Of a DNA stretch of 64,000 bases, positions 40,340 through 53,524 are shown piece by piece. Every line of letters starts with the position of its first letter. Positions within the stretch are counted from its first letter, which is position 1. Both the position numbers and the translations under genes were made by a program. The stretch comes from Zhengitettix transpicula (lineage: Eukaryota; Arthropoda; Insecta; Orthoptera; Tetrigidae). The stretch lies in the NCBI GenBank assembly GCA_037074705.1, contig JAYJMR010000061.1:92695-156694 (forward strand), given 5' to 3'. The notes below the pieces were generated by a model. That model worked only from the letters and a program-made list of their open reading frames with translations. It was not told where the DNA came from and did no database searches.

Positions 40340-43320
40340 ATCTTCAAATAACAAAGTCTTATTTCATAATAAATGACTCGTTCTTTATAAAAATTACTCA
40401 AACCTGCACTTCTAAAATCTTATTCCATTAATATTAATTAATATATCGTAATATTTCGACGTTTCGACGACAAGTTTGGAATTTCACCAACCAAGAATCT
40501 TAAAATAACAAAGTCTTGTTTCATAATAAATGAATCGTTCTTTATAAAAATTACTCAAACCAGCACTTCTAAAATCTTAATCCATTAATATTAATTAATA
40601 TATCCCAAATTTGACGTTTCGACGACAAGTTTGGAATTTCACCAACCAAGAATCTTCAAATAACAAAGTCTTATTTCATAATAAATGACTCGTTCTTTAT
40701 AAAAATTACTCAAACCTGCACTTCTAAAATCTTAATCTATTAATATTAATTAATATATCCCAATATTTCGACGTTTCGACGACAAGTTTAGAATTTCACC
40801 ATCCAAGAATCTTCAAATAACAAAGTCTTATTTCATAATAAATGACTCGTTCTTTTTAAAAATTAGTCAAACCTGCACTTCTAAAATCTTAATCTATTAA
40901 TATTAATTAATATATCGTAATATTTCGACGTTTCGACGACAAGTTTGGAATTTCACCAACCAAGAATCTTCAAATAACAAAGTCTTATTTCATAATAAAT
41001 GACTCGTTCTTTATAAAAATTACTCAAACCTGCACTTCTAAAATCTTAATCCATTAATATTAATTAATATATCGTAATATTTCGACGTTTCGACGACAAG
41101 TTTGGAATTTCACCAACCAAGAATCTTCAAATAACAAAGTCTTATTTCATAATAAATGACTCGTTCTTTATAAAAATTACTCAAACCAGCACTTCTAAAA
41201 TCTTAATCCATTAATATTAATTAATATATCGTAATATTTCGACGTTTCGACGACAAGTTTGGAATTTCACCAACCAAGAATCTTCAAATAACAAAGTCTT
41301 ATTTCATAATAAATGACTCGTTCTTTATAAAAATTACTCAAACCTGCACTTCTAAAATCTTAATCCATTAATATTAATTAATATATCGTAATATTTCGAC
41401 GTTTCGACGACAAGTTTGGAATTTCACCAACCAAGAATCTTCAAATAACAAAATCTTATTTCATAATAAATGACTCGTTCTTTATAAAAATTACTCAAAC
41501 CTGCACTTCTAAAATCTTAATCCATTAATATTAATTAATATATCGTAATATTTCGACGTTTCGACGACTAGTTTGGAATTTCACCAACCAAGAATCTTCA
41601 AATAACAAAGTCTTATTTCATAATAAATGACTCGTTCTTTATAAAAATTACTCAAACCTGCACTTCTAAAATCTTAATCCATTAATATTAATTAATATAT
41701 CGTAATATTTCGACGTTTCGACGACAAGTTTGGAATTTCACCAACCAAGAATCTTTAAATAACAAAGTCTTAATTCATAATAAATGACTCGTTCTTTATA
41801 AAAATTACTCAAACCTGCACTTCTAAAATCTTAATCCATTAATATTAATTAATATATCGTAATATTTCGACGTTTCTACGACAAGTTTGGAATTTCACCA
41901 ACCAAGAATCTTCAAATAACAAAGTCTTATTTCATAATAAATGACTCGTTCTTTATAAAAATTACTCAAACCTGCACTTCTAAAATCTTAATCTATTAAT
42001 ACTAATTAATATATCATAATATTTCGACGTTTCGACGACAAGTTTGGAATTTCACCAACCAAGAATCTTCAAATAACAAAGTCTTATTTCATAATAAATG
42101 ACTCGTTCTTTATAAAAATTACTCAAACCAGCACTTCTAAAATCTTAATCTATTAATATTAATTAATATATCAAAATATTTCGACGTTTCGACGACAAGT
42201 TTGGAATTTCACCAACCAAGAATCTTCAAATAACAAAGTCTTATTTCATAATAAATGTCTCGTTCTTTTTAAAAATTAGTCAAACCTGCACTTCTAAAAT
42301 CTTAATCTATTAATATTAATTAATATATCGTAATATTTCGACGTTTCGACGACAAGTTTGGAATTTCACCAACCAAGAATCTTCAAATAACAAAGTCTTA
42401 TTACATAATAAATGACTCGTTCTTTATAAAAATTACTCAAACCTGCAGTTCTAAAATCTTAATCCATTAATATTAATTAATATATCGTAATATTTCGACG
42501 TTTCGACGACAAGTTTGGAATTTCACCAACCAAGAATCTTCAAATAACAAAGTCTTATTTCATAATAAATGACTCGTTCTTTATAAAAATTACTCAAACC
42601 TGCACTTCTAAAATCTTAATCTATTAATATTAATTAATATATCGTAATATTTCGACGTTTCGACGACAAGTTTGGAATTTCACCAACCAAGAATCTTCAA
42701 ATAACAAAGTCTTATTTCATAATAAATGACTCGTTCTTTTTAAAAATTAGTCAAACCTGCACTTCTAAAATCTTAATCTATTAATATTAATTAATATATC
42801 GTAATATTTCGACGTTTCGACGACAAGTTTAGAATTTCACCAACCAAGAATCTTCAAATAACAAAGTCTTATTTCATAATAAATGACTCGTTCTTTATAA
42901 AAATTACTCAAACCTGCACTTCTAAAATCTTAATCCATTAATATTAATTAATATATCGTAATATTTCGACGTTTCGACGACAAGTTTGGAATTTCACCAA
43001 CCAAGAATCTTCAAATAACTAAGTCTTATTTCATAATAAATGACTCGTTCTTTATAAAAATTACTCAAACCTGCACTTCTAAAATCTTAATATATTAATA
43101 TTAATTAATATATCGTAATATTTCGACGTTTCGACGACAAGTTTGGAATTTCACCAACCAAGAATCTTCAAATAACAAAGTCTTATTTCATAATAAATGA
43201 CTCGTTCTTTATAAAAATTACTCAAACCTGCACTTCTAAAATCTTAATCCATTAATATTAATTAATATATCGTAATATTTCGACGTTTCGACGACAAGTT
43301 TGGAATTTCACCAACCAAGA
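40340..43320. repeat. 19-monomer HOR, copy 1 (2,981 bp)
   Basis: Starts with a CTTATTCC unit, then TCTTAAAATAAC with AGTCTTGTTTC, GAATCG and the short arm ATCCCAAATTTGACG (2 bp less than consensus, near 40,604). It continues with TTTAGAATTTC, CTTTTTAAAAATTAGTC, CAAAATCTT, GACTAGTTTGG (near 41,564), TCTTTAAATAAC, CTTAATTCAT, TTTCTACG, TACTAATT, ATCAAAAT, AATGTCTCG, CTTATTACAT with CTGCAGTTC, AACTAAGTC and one plain unit. The next copy starts 2,981 bp later. Its middle part resembles 28.4-29.5 and 31.4-33.3 kb. Confidence 0.9.
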
Positions 43321-45987
43321 ATCTTCAAATAACAAAGTCTTATTTCATAATAAATGACTCGTTCTTTATAAAAATTACTCAAACCTGCACTTCTAAAATC
43401 TTATTCCATTAATATTAATTAATATATCGTAATATTTCGACGTTTCGACGACAAGTTTGGAATTTCACCAACCAAGAATCTTAAAATAACAAAGTCTTGT
43501 TTCATAATAAATGAATCGTTCTTTATAAAAATTACTCAAACCAACACTTCTAAAATCTTAATCCATTAATATTAATTAATATATCCCAAATTTGACGTTT
43601 CGACGACAAGTTTGGAATTTCACCAACCAAGAATCTTCAAATAACAAAGTCTTATTTCATAATAAATGACTCGTTCTTTATAAAAATTACTCAAACCTGC
43701 ACTTCTAAAATCTTAATCTATTAATATTAATTAATATATCCCAATATTTCGACGTTTCGACGACAAGTTTAGAATTTCACCAACCAAGAATCTTCAAATA
43801 ACAAAGTCTTATTTCATAATAAATGACTCGTTCTTTTTAAAAATTAGTCAAACCTGCACTTCTAAAATCTTAATCTATTAATATTAATTAATATATCGTA
43901 ATATTTCGACGTTTCGACGACAAGTTTGGAATTTCACCAACCAAGAATCTTCAAATAACAAAGTCTTATTTCATAATAAATGACTCGTTCTTTATAAAAA
44001 TTACTCAAACCTGCACTTCTAAAATCTTAATCCATTAATATTAATTAATATATCGTAATATTTCGACGTTTCGACGACAAGTTTGGAATTTCACCAACCA
44101 AGAATCTTCAAATAACAAAGTCTTATTTCATAATAAATGACTCGTTCTTTATAAAAATTACTCAAACCAGCACTTCTAAAATCTTAATCCATTAATATTA
44201 ATTAATATATCGTAATATTTCGACGTTTCGACGACAAGTTTGGAATTTCACCAACCAAGAATCTTCAAATAACAAAGTCTTATTTCATAATAAATGACTC
44301 GTTCTTTATAAAAATTACTCAAACCTGCACTTCTAAAATCTTAATCCATTAATATTAATTAATATATCGTAATATTTCGACGTTTCGACGACAAGTTTGG
44401 AATTTCACCAACCAAGAATCTTCAAATAACAAAATCTTATTTCATAATAAATGACTCGTTCTTTATAAAAATTACTCAAACCTGCACTTCTAAAATCTTA
44501 ATCCATTAATATTAATTAATATATCGTAATATTTCGACGTTTCGACGACTAGTTTGGAATTTCACCAACCAAGAATCTTCAAATAACAAAGTCTTATTTC
44601 ATAATAAATGACTCGTTCTTTATAAAAATTACTCAAACCTGCACTTCTAAAATCTTAATCCATTAATATTAATTAATATATCGTAATATTTCGACGTTTC
44701 GACGACAAGTTTGGAATTTCACCAACCAAGAATCTTTAAATAACAAAGTCTTAATTCATAATAAATGACTCGTTCTTTATAAAAATTACTCAAACCTGCA
44801 CTTCTAAAATCTTAATCCATTAATATTAATTAATATATCGTAATATTTCGACGTTTCTACGACAAGTTTGGAATTTCACCAACCAAGAATCTTCAAATAA
44901 CAAAGTCTTATTTCATAATAAATGTCTCGTTCTTTTTAAAAATTAGTCAAACCTGCACTTCTAAAATCTTAATCTATTAATATTAATTAATATATCGTAA
45001 TATTTCGACGTTTCGACGACAAGTTTGGAATTTCACCAACCAAGAATCTTCAAATAACAAAGTCTTATTACATAATAAATGACTCGTTCTTTATAAAAAT
45101 TACTCAAACCTGCAGTTCTAAAATCTTAATCCATTAATATTAATTAATATATCGTAATATTTCGACGTTTCGACGACAAGTTTGGAATTTCACCAACCAA
45201 GAATCTTCAAATAACAAAGTCTTATTTCATAATAAATGACTCGTTCTTTATAAAAATTACTCAAACCTGCACTTCTAAAATCTTAATCTATTAATATTAA
45301 TTAATATATCGTAATATTTCGACGTTTCGACGACAAGTTTGGAATTTCACCAACCAAGAATCTTCAAATAACAAAGTCTTATTTCATAATAAATGACTCG
45401 TTCTTTTTAAAAATTAGTCAAACCTGCACTTCTAAAATCTTAATCTATTAATATTAATTAATATATCGTAATATTTCGACGTTTCGACGACAAGTTTAGA
45501 ATTTCACCAACCAAGAATCTTCAAATAACAAAGTCTTATTTCATAATAAATGACTCGTTCTTTATAAAAATTACTCAAACCTGCACTTCTAAAATCTTAA
45601 TCCATTAATATTAATTAATATATCGTAATATTTCGACGTTTCGACGACAAGTTTGGAATTTCACCAACCAAGAATCTTCAAATAACTAAGTCTTATTTCA
45701 TAATAAATGACTCGTTCTTTATAAAAATTACTCAAACCTGCACTTCTAAAATCTTAATATATTAATATTAATTAATATATCGTAATATTTCGACGTTTCG
45801 ACGACAAGTTTGGAATTTCACCAACCAAGAATCTTCAAATAACAAAGTCTTATTTCATAATAAATGACTCGTTCTTTATAAAAATTACTCAAACCTGCAC
45901 TTCTAAAATCTTAATCCATTAATATTAATTAATATATCGTAATATTTCGACGTTTCGACGACAAGTTTGGAATTTCACCAACCAAGA
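43321..45987. repeat. 19-monomer HOR, copy 2, reduced to 17 monomers
   Basis: Repeats copy 1 in order (TCTTAAAATAAC at 43,481; ATCCCAAATTTGACG near 43,585; GACTAGTTTGG near 44,546; TTTCTACG near 44,855). It then passes directly to the AATGTCTCG unit. The TACTAATT/ATCATAAT and CCAGCAC/ATCAAAAT units, present in copy 1 at about 41,941-42,254, are absent. Offsets agree: markers before the gap are 2,981 bp apart, and the CTTATTACAT marker is 2,667 bp apart, a difference of 314 bp or exactly two monomers. Confidence 0.92.
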
Positions 45988-46931
45988 ATCTTCAAATAAC
46001 AAAGTCTTATTTCAGAATAAATGACTCGTTCTTTATAAAAATTACTCAAACCTGCACTTCTAAAATCTTAATCTATTAATATTATTTAATATATCGTAAT
46101 ATTTCGACGTTTTGACGACAAGTTTGGAATTTCACCAACCAAGAATCTTCAAATAACAAAGTCTTATTTCATAATAAATGATTCGTTCTTTATAAAAATT
46201 ACTCAAACCAGCACTTCTAAAATCTTCATCCATTAATATTAATTAATATATCGTAATATTTCGACGTTTCGACGACAAGTTTGGAATTTCACCAACCAAG
46301 AATCTTCAAATAACAAAGTCTTATTTCATAATAAAAGACTCGTTCTTTATAAAAATTACTCAAACCAGCACTTCTAAAACCCTTAATCCATTAATATTAA
46401 TTAATATATCGTAATATTTCGACGTTTCGACGACAAGTTTGGAATTTCACCAACCAAGAATCTTCAAATAACAAAGTCTTATTTCATAATAAATGACTCG
46501 TTCTTTATAAAAATTACTCAAACCAGCACTTCTAAAATCTTAATCCATTAATATTAATTAATATATCGTAATATTTCGACGTTTCGACGACAAGTTTGGA
46601 ATTTCACCAACCAAGAATCTTCAAATAACAAAGTCTTATTTCATAATAAATGACTCGTTCTTTATAAAAATTACTCAAACCAGCACTTCTAAAACCCTTA
46701 ATCCATTAATATTAATTAATATATCGTAATATTTCGACGTTTCGACGACAAGTTTGGAATTTCACCAACCAAGAATCTTCAAATAACAAAGTCTTATTTC
46801 ATAATAAATGACTCGTTCTTTATAAAAATTACTCAAACCTGCACTTCTAAAATCTTAATCCATTAATATTAATTAATATATCGTAATATTTCGACGTTTC
46901 GACGACAAGTTTGGAATTTCACCAACCAAGT
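45988..46931. repeat. Six monomers linking two HOR blocks
   Basis: Units with TTTCAGAATAA, TATTATTTAAT/GTTTTGACG, GATTCG/CTTCATCC, then two AAAACCCTT units (near 46,376 and 46,690) separated by a plain CCAGCAC unit. The sequence of variants matches 33.4-34.4 and 36.6-37.5 kb, with unit losses. One unit has AATAAAAGACTCG near 46,331. No gene is present. Confidence 0.8.
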
Positions 46932-49286
46932 ATCTTCAAATAACAAAGTCTTATTTCATAATAAATGACTCGTTCTTTATAAAAATTACTCAAACCAGCA
47001 CTTCTAAAATCTTCATCCATTAATATTAATTAATATATCGTAATATTTCGACGTTTCGACGACAAGTTTGGAATTTCACCAACCAAGAATCTTCAAATAA
47101 CAAAGTCTTATTTCATAATAAATGATTCGTTCTTTATAAAAATTACTCAAACCTGCACTTCTAAAATCTTAATCTATTAATATTAATTAATATATCATAA
47201 TATTTCGACGTTTCGACGACAAGTTTGGAATTTCACCAACCAAGAATCTTCAAATAACAAAGTCTTATTTCATAATAAATGATTCGTTCTTTATAAAAAT
47301 TACTCAAACCTGCACTTCTAAAATCTTAATCTATTAATATTAATTAATATATCATAATATTTCGACGTTTCGACGACAAGTTTGGAATTTCACCAACCAA
47401 GAATCTTCAAATACCAAAGTCTTATTTCATAATAAATGACTCGTTCTTTATAAAAATTACTCAAACCTGCACTTCTAAAATCTTAATCCATTAATATTAA
47501 TTAATATATCGTAATATTTCGACGTTTCGACGACAAGTTTGGAATTTCACCAACCAAGAATCTTCAAATAACAAAGTCTTATTTCATAATAAATGACTCG
47601 TTCTTTATAAAAATTACTCAAACCTGCACTTCTAAAATCTTAATCCATTAATATTAATTAATATATCGTAATATTTCGACGTTTCGACGACAAGTTTGGA
47701 ATGTCACCAACCAAGAATCTTCAAATAACAAAGTCTTATTTCATAATAAATGACTCGTTCTTTATAAAAAATACTCAAACCTGCACTTCTAAAATCTTAA
47801 TCCATTAATATTAATTAATATATCGTAATATTTCGACGTTTCGACGACAAGTTTGGAATGTCACCAACCAAGAATCTTCAAATAACAAAGTCTTATTTCA
47901 TAATAAATGACTCGTTCTTTATAAAAATTACTCAAACCTGCACTTCTAAAATCTTAATCCATTAATATTAATTAATATATCGTAATATTTCGACGTTTCG
48001 ACGACAAGTTTGGAATTTCACCAACCAAGAATCTTCAAATAACAAAGTCTTATTTCATAATAAATGACTCGTTCTTTATAAAAATTACTCAAACCTGCAC
48101 TTCTAAAATCTTAATCCATTAATATTAATTAATATATCGTAATATTTCGACGTTTCGAGGACAAGTTTGGAATGTCACCAACCAAGAATCTTCAAATAAC
48201 AAAGTCTTATTTCATAATAAATGACTCGTTCTTTATAAAAATTACTCAAACCTGCACTTCTTAAATCTTAATCCATTAATATTAATTAATATATCGTAAT
48301 ATTTCGACGTTTCGACGACAAGTTTGGAATTTCACCAACCAAGAATCTTCAAATAACAAAGTCTTATTTCATAATAAATGACTCGTTCTTTATAAAAATT
48401 ACTCAAACCTGCACTTCTAAAATCTTAATCCATTAATATTAATTAATATATCGTAATATTTCGACGTTTCGACGACAAGTTTGGAATTTCACCAACCAAG
48501 AATCTTCAAATAACAAAGTCTTATTTCATAATAAATGACTCGTTCTTTATAAAAATTACTCAAACCAGCACTTCTAAAATCTTAATCCATTAATATTAAT
48601 TAATATATCGTAATATTTCGACGTTTCGACGACTAGTTTGGAATTTCACCAACCAAGAATCTTCAAATAACAAAGTCTTATTTCATAATAAATGACTCGT
48701 TCTTTATAAAAATTTCTCAAACCAGCACTTCTAAATTATTAATCCATTAATATTAATTAATATATCGTAATATTTCGACGTTTCGACGACAAGTTTGGAA
48801 TTTCACCAACCAAGAATCTTCAAATAACAAAGTCTTATTTCATAATAAATGACTCGTTCTTTATAAAAATTACTCAAACCAGCACTTCTAAAATCTTAAT
48901 CTATTAATATTAATTAATATATCCCAATATTTCGACGTTTCGACGACAAGTTTGGAATTTCACCAACCAAGAATCTTCAAATAACAAAGTCTTATTTCAT
49001 AAAAAATGAATCGTTCTTTATAAAAATTACTCAAACCAGCACTTCTAAAATCTTAATCCATTAATATTAATTAATATATCTTAATATTTCGACGTTTCGA
49101 CGACAAGTTTGGAATTTCACCAACCAAGAATCTTCAAATAACAAAGTCTTATTTCATAATAAATGACTCGTTCTTTATAAAAATTACTCAAACCTGCACT
49201 TCTAAAATCTTAATCCATTAATATTAATTAATATATCGTAATATTTCGACGTTTCGACGACAAGTTTGGAATTTCACCAACCAAGA
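46932..49286. repeat. 15-monomer segment duplicated at 58-monomer spacing, copy 2
   Basis: Partner of 37,828-40,182. ATACCAAAG is at 47,411, TTTCGAGGACAAG at 48,152, TTTCTCAAACC near 48,712 and ATCTTAAT near 49,080. It differs by GTATCTTC at its first unit, by GACTAGTTTGG near 48,631 and by CATAAAAAATGAATCG near 49,001. A third, more eroded member of the series lies at about 54,149-55,760. Confidence 0.9.
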
Positions 49287-49443
49287 ATCTTCAAATAACA
49301 AAGTCTTATTTCATAATAAATGACTCGTTCTTTATAAAAATTACTCAAACCTGCACTTCTAAAATCTTAATCCATTAATATTAATTAATATATCGTAATA
49401 TTTCGACGTTTCGACGACAAGTTTGGAATTTCACCAACCAAGA

Positions 49444-50698
49444 ATCTTCAAATAACAAAGTCTTATTTCATAATAAATGACTCGTTCTTTATAAAAATTA
49501 CTCAAACCTGCACTTCTAAAATCTTAATCTATTAATATTAATTAATATATCCCAATATTTCGTTCCCCCCGACGACAAGTTTGGAATTTCACCAACCAAG
49601 AATCTTTAAATAACAAAGTCTTATTTCATAATAAATGACTCGTTCTTTATAAAATTACTCAAACCTGCACTTCTTAAATCTTAATCCATTAATATTAATT
49701 AATATATCGTAATATTTCGACGTTTCGACGACAAGTTTGGAATGTCACCAACCAAGAATCTTCAAATAACAAAGTCTTATTTCATAATAAATGACTCGTT
49801 CTTTATAAAAATTACTCAAACCTGCACTTCTAAATCTTAATCCATTAATATTAATTAATATATCGTAATATTTCGACGTTTCGACGACAAGTTTGGAATT
49901 TCACCAACCAAGAATCTTCAAATAACAAAGTCTTATTTCATAATAAATGACTCGTTCTTTATAAAAATTACTCAAACCTGCACTTCTAAAATCTTAATCC
50001 ATTAATATTAATTAATATATCGTAATATTTCGACGTTTCGACGACAAGTTTGGAATGTCACCAACCAAGAATCTTCAAATAACAAAGTCTTATTTCATAA
50101 TAAATGACTCGTTCTTTATAAAAATTACTCAAACCTGCACTTCTTAAATCTTAATCCATTAATATTAATTAATATATCGTAATATTTCGACGTTTCGACG
50201 ACAAGTTTGGAATTTCACCAACCAAGAATCTTCAAATAACAAAGTCTTATTTCATAATAAATGACTCGTTCTTTATAAAAATTACTCAAACCTGCACTTC
50301 TAAAATCTTAATCCATTAATATTAATTAATATATCGTAATATTTCGACGTTTCGACGACAAGTTTGGAATTTCACCAACCAAGAATCTTTAAATAACAAA
50401 GTCTTATTTCATAATAAATGACTCGTTCTTTATAAAAATTACTCAAACCAGCACTTCTAAAATCTTAATCCATTAATATTAATTAATATATCGTAATATT
50501 TCGACGTTTCGACGACAAGTTTGGAATTTCACCAACCAAGAATCTTCAAATAACAAAGTCTTATTTCATAATAAATGACTCGTTCTTTATAAAAATTACT
50601 CAAACCAGCACTTCTAAATTCTTAATCCATTAATATTAATTAATATATCGTAATATTTCGACGTTTCGACGACAAGTTTGGAATTTCACCAACCAAGA
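49444..50698. repeat. 8-monomer HOR, copy 1 (1,255 bp)
   Basis: Order of units: ATCCCAAT (here with a C6 run at 49,565-49,570), TCTTTAAATAAC with TTCTTAAATC and GGAATGTC, GGAATTTC, GGAATGTC, TTCTTAAATC, plain, TCTTTAAATAAC with CCAGCAC, CTAAATTCTT. The series restarts at 50,699. Single-base losses occur near 49,650 (ATAAAATTAC) and 49,832 (CTAAATC). Confidence 0.92.
49565..49570 (+). other. C6 run replacing half of the CpG octamer pair
   Basis: In this monomer the GACGTTTC of the second half-site is replaced, so that TTTCG is followed by TTCCCCCC and then GACGAC. It is the only run of six C I saw. The homologous units at 50,699 and 56,340 have the normal sequence, so it is private to this copy: a recent change or a base-calling error. 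Confidence 0.8.
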
Positions 50699-51953
50699 AT
50701 CTTCAAATAACAAAGTCTTATTTCATAATAAATGACTCGTTCTTTATAAAAATTACTCAAACCTGCACTTCTAAAATCTTAATCTATTAATATTAATTAA
50801 TATATCCCAATATTTCGACGTTTCGACGACAAGTTTGGAATTTCACCAACCAAGAATCTTTAAATAACAAAGTCTTATTTCATAATAAATGACTCGTTCT
50901 TTATAAAAATTACTCAAACCTGCACTTCTTAAATCTTAATCCATTAATATTAATTAATATATCGTAATATTTCGACGTTTCGACGACAAGTTTGGAATGT
51001 CACCAACCAAGAATCTTCAAATAACAAAGTCTTATTTCATAATAAATGACTCGTTCTTTATAAAAATTACTCAAACCTGCACTTCTAAAATCTTAATCCA
51101 TTAATATTAATTAATATATCGTAATATTTCGACGTTTCGACGACAAGTTTGGAATTTCACCAACCAAGAATCTTCAAATAACAAAGTCTTATTTCATAAT
51201 AAATGACTCGTTCTTTATAAAAATTACTCAAACCTGCACTTCTAAAATCTTAATCCATTAATATTAATTAATATATCGTAATATTTCGACGTTTCGACGA
51301 CAAGTTTGGAATGTCACCAACCAAGAATCTTCAAATAACAAAGTCTTATTTCATAATAAATGACTCGTTCTTTATAAAAATTACTCAAACCTGCACTTCT
51401 TAAATCTTAATCCATTAATATTAATTAATATATCGTAATATTTCGACGTTTCGACGACAAGTTTGGAATTTCACCAACCAAGAATCTTCAAATAACAAAG
51501 TCTTATTTCATAATAAATGACTCGTTCTTTATAAAAATTACTCAAACCTGCACTTCTAAAATCTTAATCCATTAATATTAATTAATATATCGTAATATTT
51601 CGACGTTTCGACGACAAGTTTGGAATTTCACCAACAAGAATCTTTAAATAACAAAGTCTTATTTCATAATAAATGACTCGTTCTTTATAAAAATTACTCA
51701 AACCAGCACTTCTAAAATCTTAATCCATTAATATTAATTAATATATCGTAATATTTCGACGTTTCGACGACAAGTTTGGAATTTCACCAACCAAGAATCT
51801 TCAAATAACAAAGTCTTATTTCATAATAAATGACTCGTTCTTTATAAAAATTACTCAAACCAGCACTTCTAAATTCTTAATCCATTAATATTAATTAATA
51901 TATCGTAATATTTCGACGTTTCGACGACAAGTTTGGAATTTCACCAACCAAGA
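50699..51953. repeat. 8-monomer HOR, copy 2 (1,255 bp)
   Basis: Abuts copy 1 and repeats its eight-unit variant order. The AATCTTT markers at 50,855 and 51,639 are offset 1,254 and 1,255 bp from those at 49,601 and 50,384. It lacks the C6 run, having the normal GACGTTTC there, and has one base lost in CCAACAAG near 51,631. Confidence 0.92.
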
Positions 51954-53524
51954 ATCTTCAAATAACAAAGTCTTATTTCATAATAAATGACTCGTTCTTT
52001 ATAAAAATTACTCAAACCAGCACTTCTAAAATCTTAATCTATTAATATTAATTAATATATCCCAATATTTCGACGTTTCGACGACAAGTTTGGAATTTCA
52101 CAAACCAAGAATCTTCAAATAACAAAGTCTTATTTCATAATAAATGAATCGTTCTTTATAAAAATTACTCAAACCAGCACTTCTAAAATCTTAATCCATT
52201 AATATTAATTAATATATCCCAATATTTCGACGTTTCGACGACAAGTTTGGAATTTCACCAACCAAGAATCTTCAAATAACAAAGTCTTATTTCATAATAA
52301 ATGACTCGTTCTTTATAAAAATTACTCAAACCTGCACTTCTAAAATCTTAATCCATTAATATTAATTAATATATCGTAATATTTAGACGTTTCGACGACA
52401 AGTTTGGAATTTCACCAACCAAGAATCTTCAAATAACAAAGTCTTATTTCATAATAAATGACTCGTTCTTTATAAAAATTACTCAAACCTGCACTTCTAA
52501 AATCTTAATCTATTAATATTAATTAATATATCCCAATATTTCGACGTTTCGACGACAAGTTTGGAATTTCACCAACCAAGAATCTTCAAATAACAAAGTC
52601 TTATTTCATAATAAATGACTCGTTCTTTATAAAAATTACTCAAACCTGCACTTCTAAAATCTTATTCCATTAATATTATATAATATATCGTAATATTTCG
52701 ACGTTTCGACGACAAGTTTGGAATTTCACCAACCAAGAATCTTCAAATAACAAAGTCTTACTTCATAATAAATGAATCGTTCTTTATAAAAATTACTCAA
52801 ACCAGCACTTCTAAAATCTTAATCCATTAATATTAATTAATATATCCCAATATTTCGACGTTTCGACGACAAGTTTGGAATTTCACCAACCAAGAATCTT
52901 CAAATAACAAAGTCTTATTTCATAATAAATGACTCGTTCTTTATAAAAATTACTCAAACCTGCACTTCTAAAATCTTAATCCATTAATATTAATTAATAT
53001 ATCGTAATATTTCGACGTTTCGACGACAAGTTTGGAATTTCACCAACCAAGAATCTTCAAATAACAAAGTCTTATTTCATAATAAATGACTCGTTCTTTA
53101 TAAAAATTACTCAAACCTGCACTTCTAAAATCTTAATCTATTAATATTAATTAATATATCCCAATATTTCGACGTTTCGAGGACAAGTTTGGAATTTCAC
53201 CAACCAAGAATCTTTAAATAACAAAGTCTTATTTCATAATAAATGACTCGTTCTTTATAAAAATTACTCAAACCTGCACTTCTATAATCTTATTCCATTA
53301 ATATTAATTAATATATCGTAATATTTCGACGTTTCGACGACAAGTTTGGAATTTCACCAACCAAGAATCTTCAAATAACAAAGTCTTATTTCATAATAAA
53401 TGACTCGTTCTTTATAAAAATTACTCAAACCTGCACTTCTAAAATCTTAATCCATTAATATTAATTAATATATCGTAATATTTCGACATTTCGACGACAA
53501 GTTTGGAATTTCACCAACCCAAGA
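50699..53524. repeat. 18-monomer segment duplicated at about 36-monomer spacing, copy 1
   Basis: Eighteen monomers (2,826 bp, 18 x 157): the second 8-monomer HOR copy followed by ten units marked TTCACAAACC (52,097), GAATCG/ATCCCAAT, ATTTAGACG, TATTATATAAT (52,673), CTTACTTCAT, TTTCGAGGACAAG (53,177), CTATAATCTTATTCC (53,282) and TTTCGACATTTCG (53,481). The same order is found 5,637-5,641 bp downstream. Confidence 0.9.
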
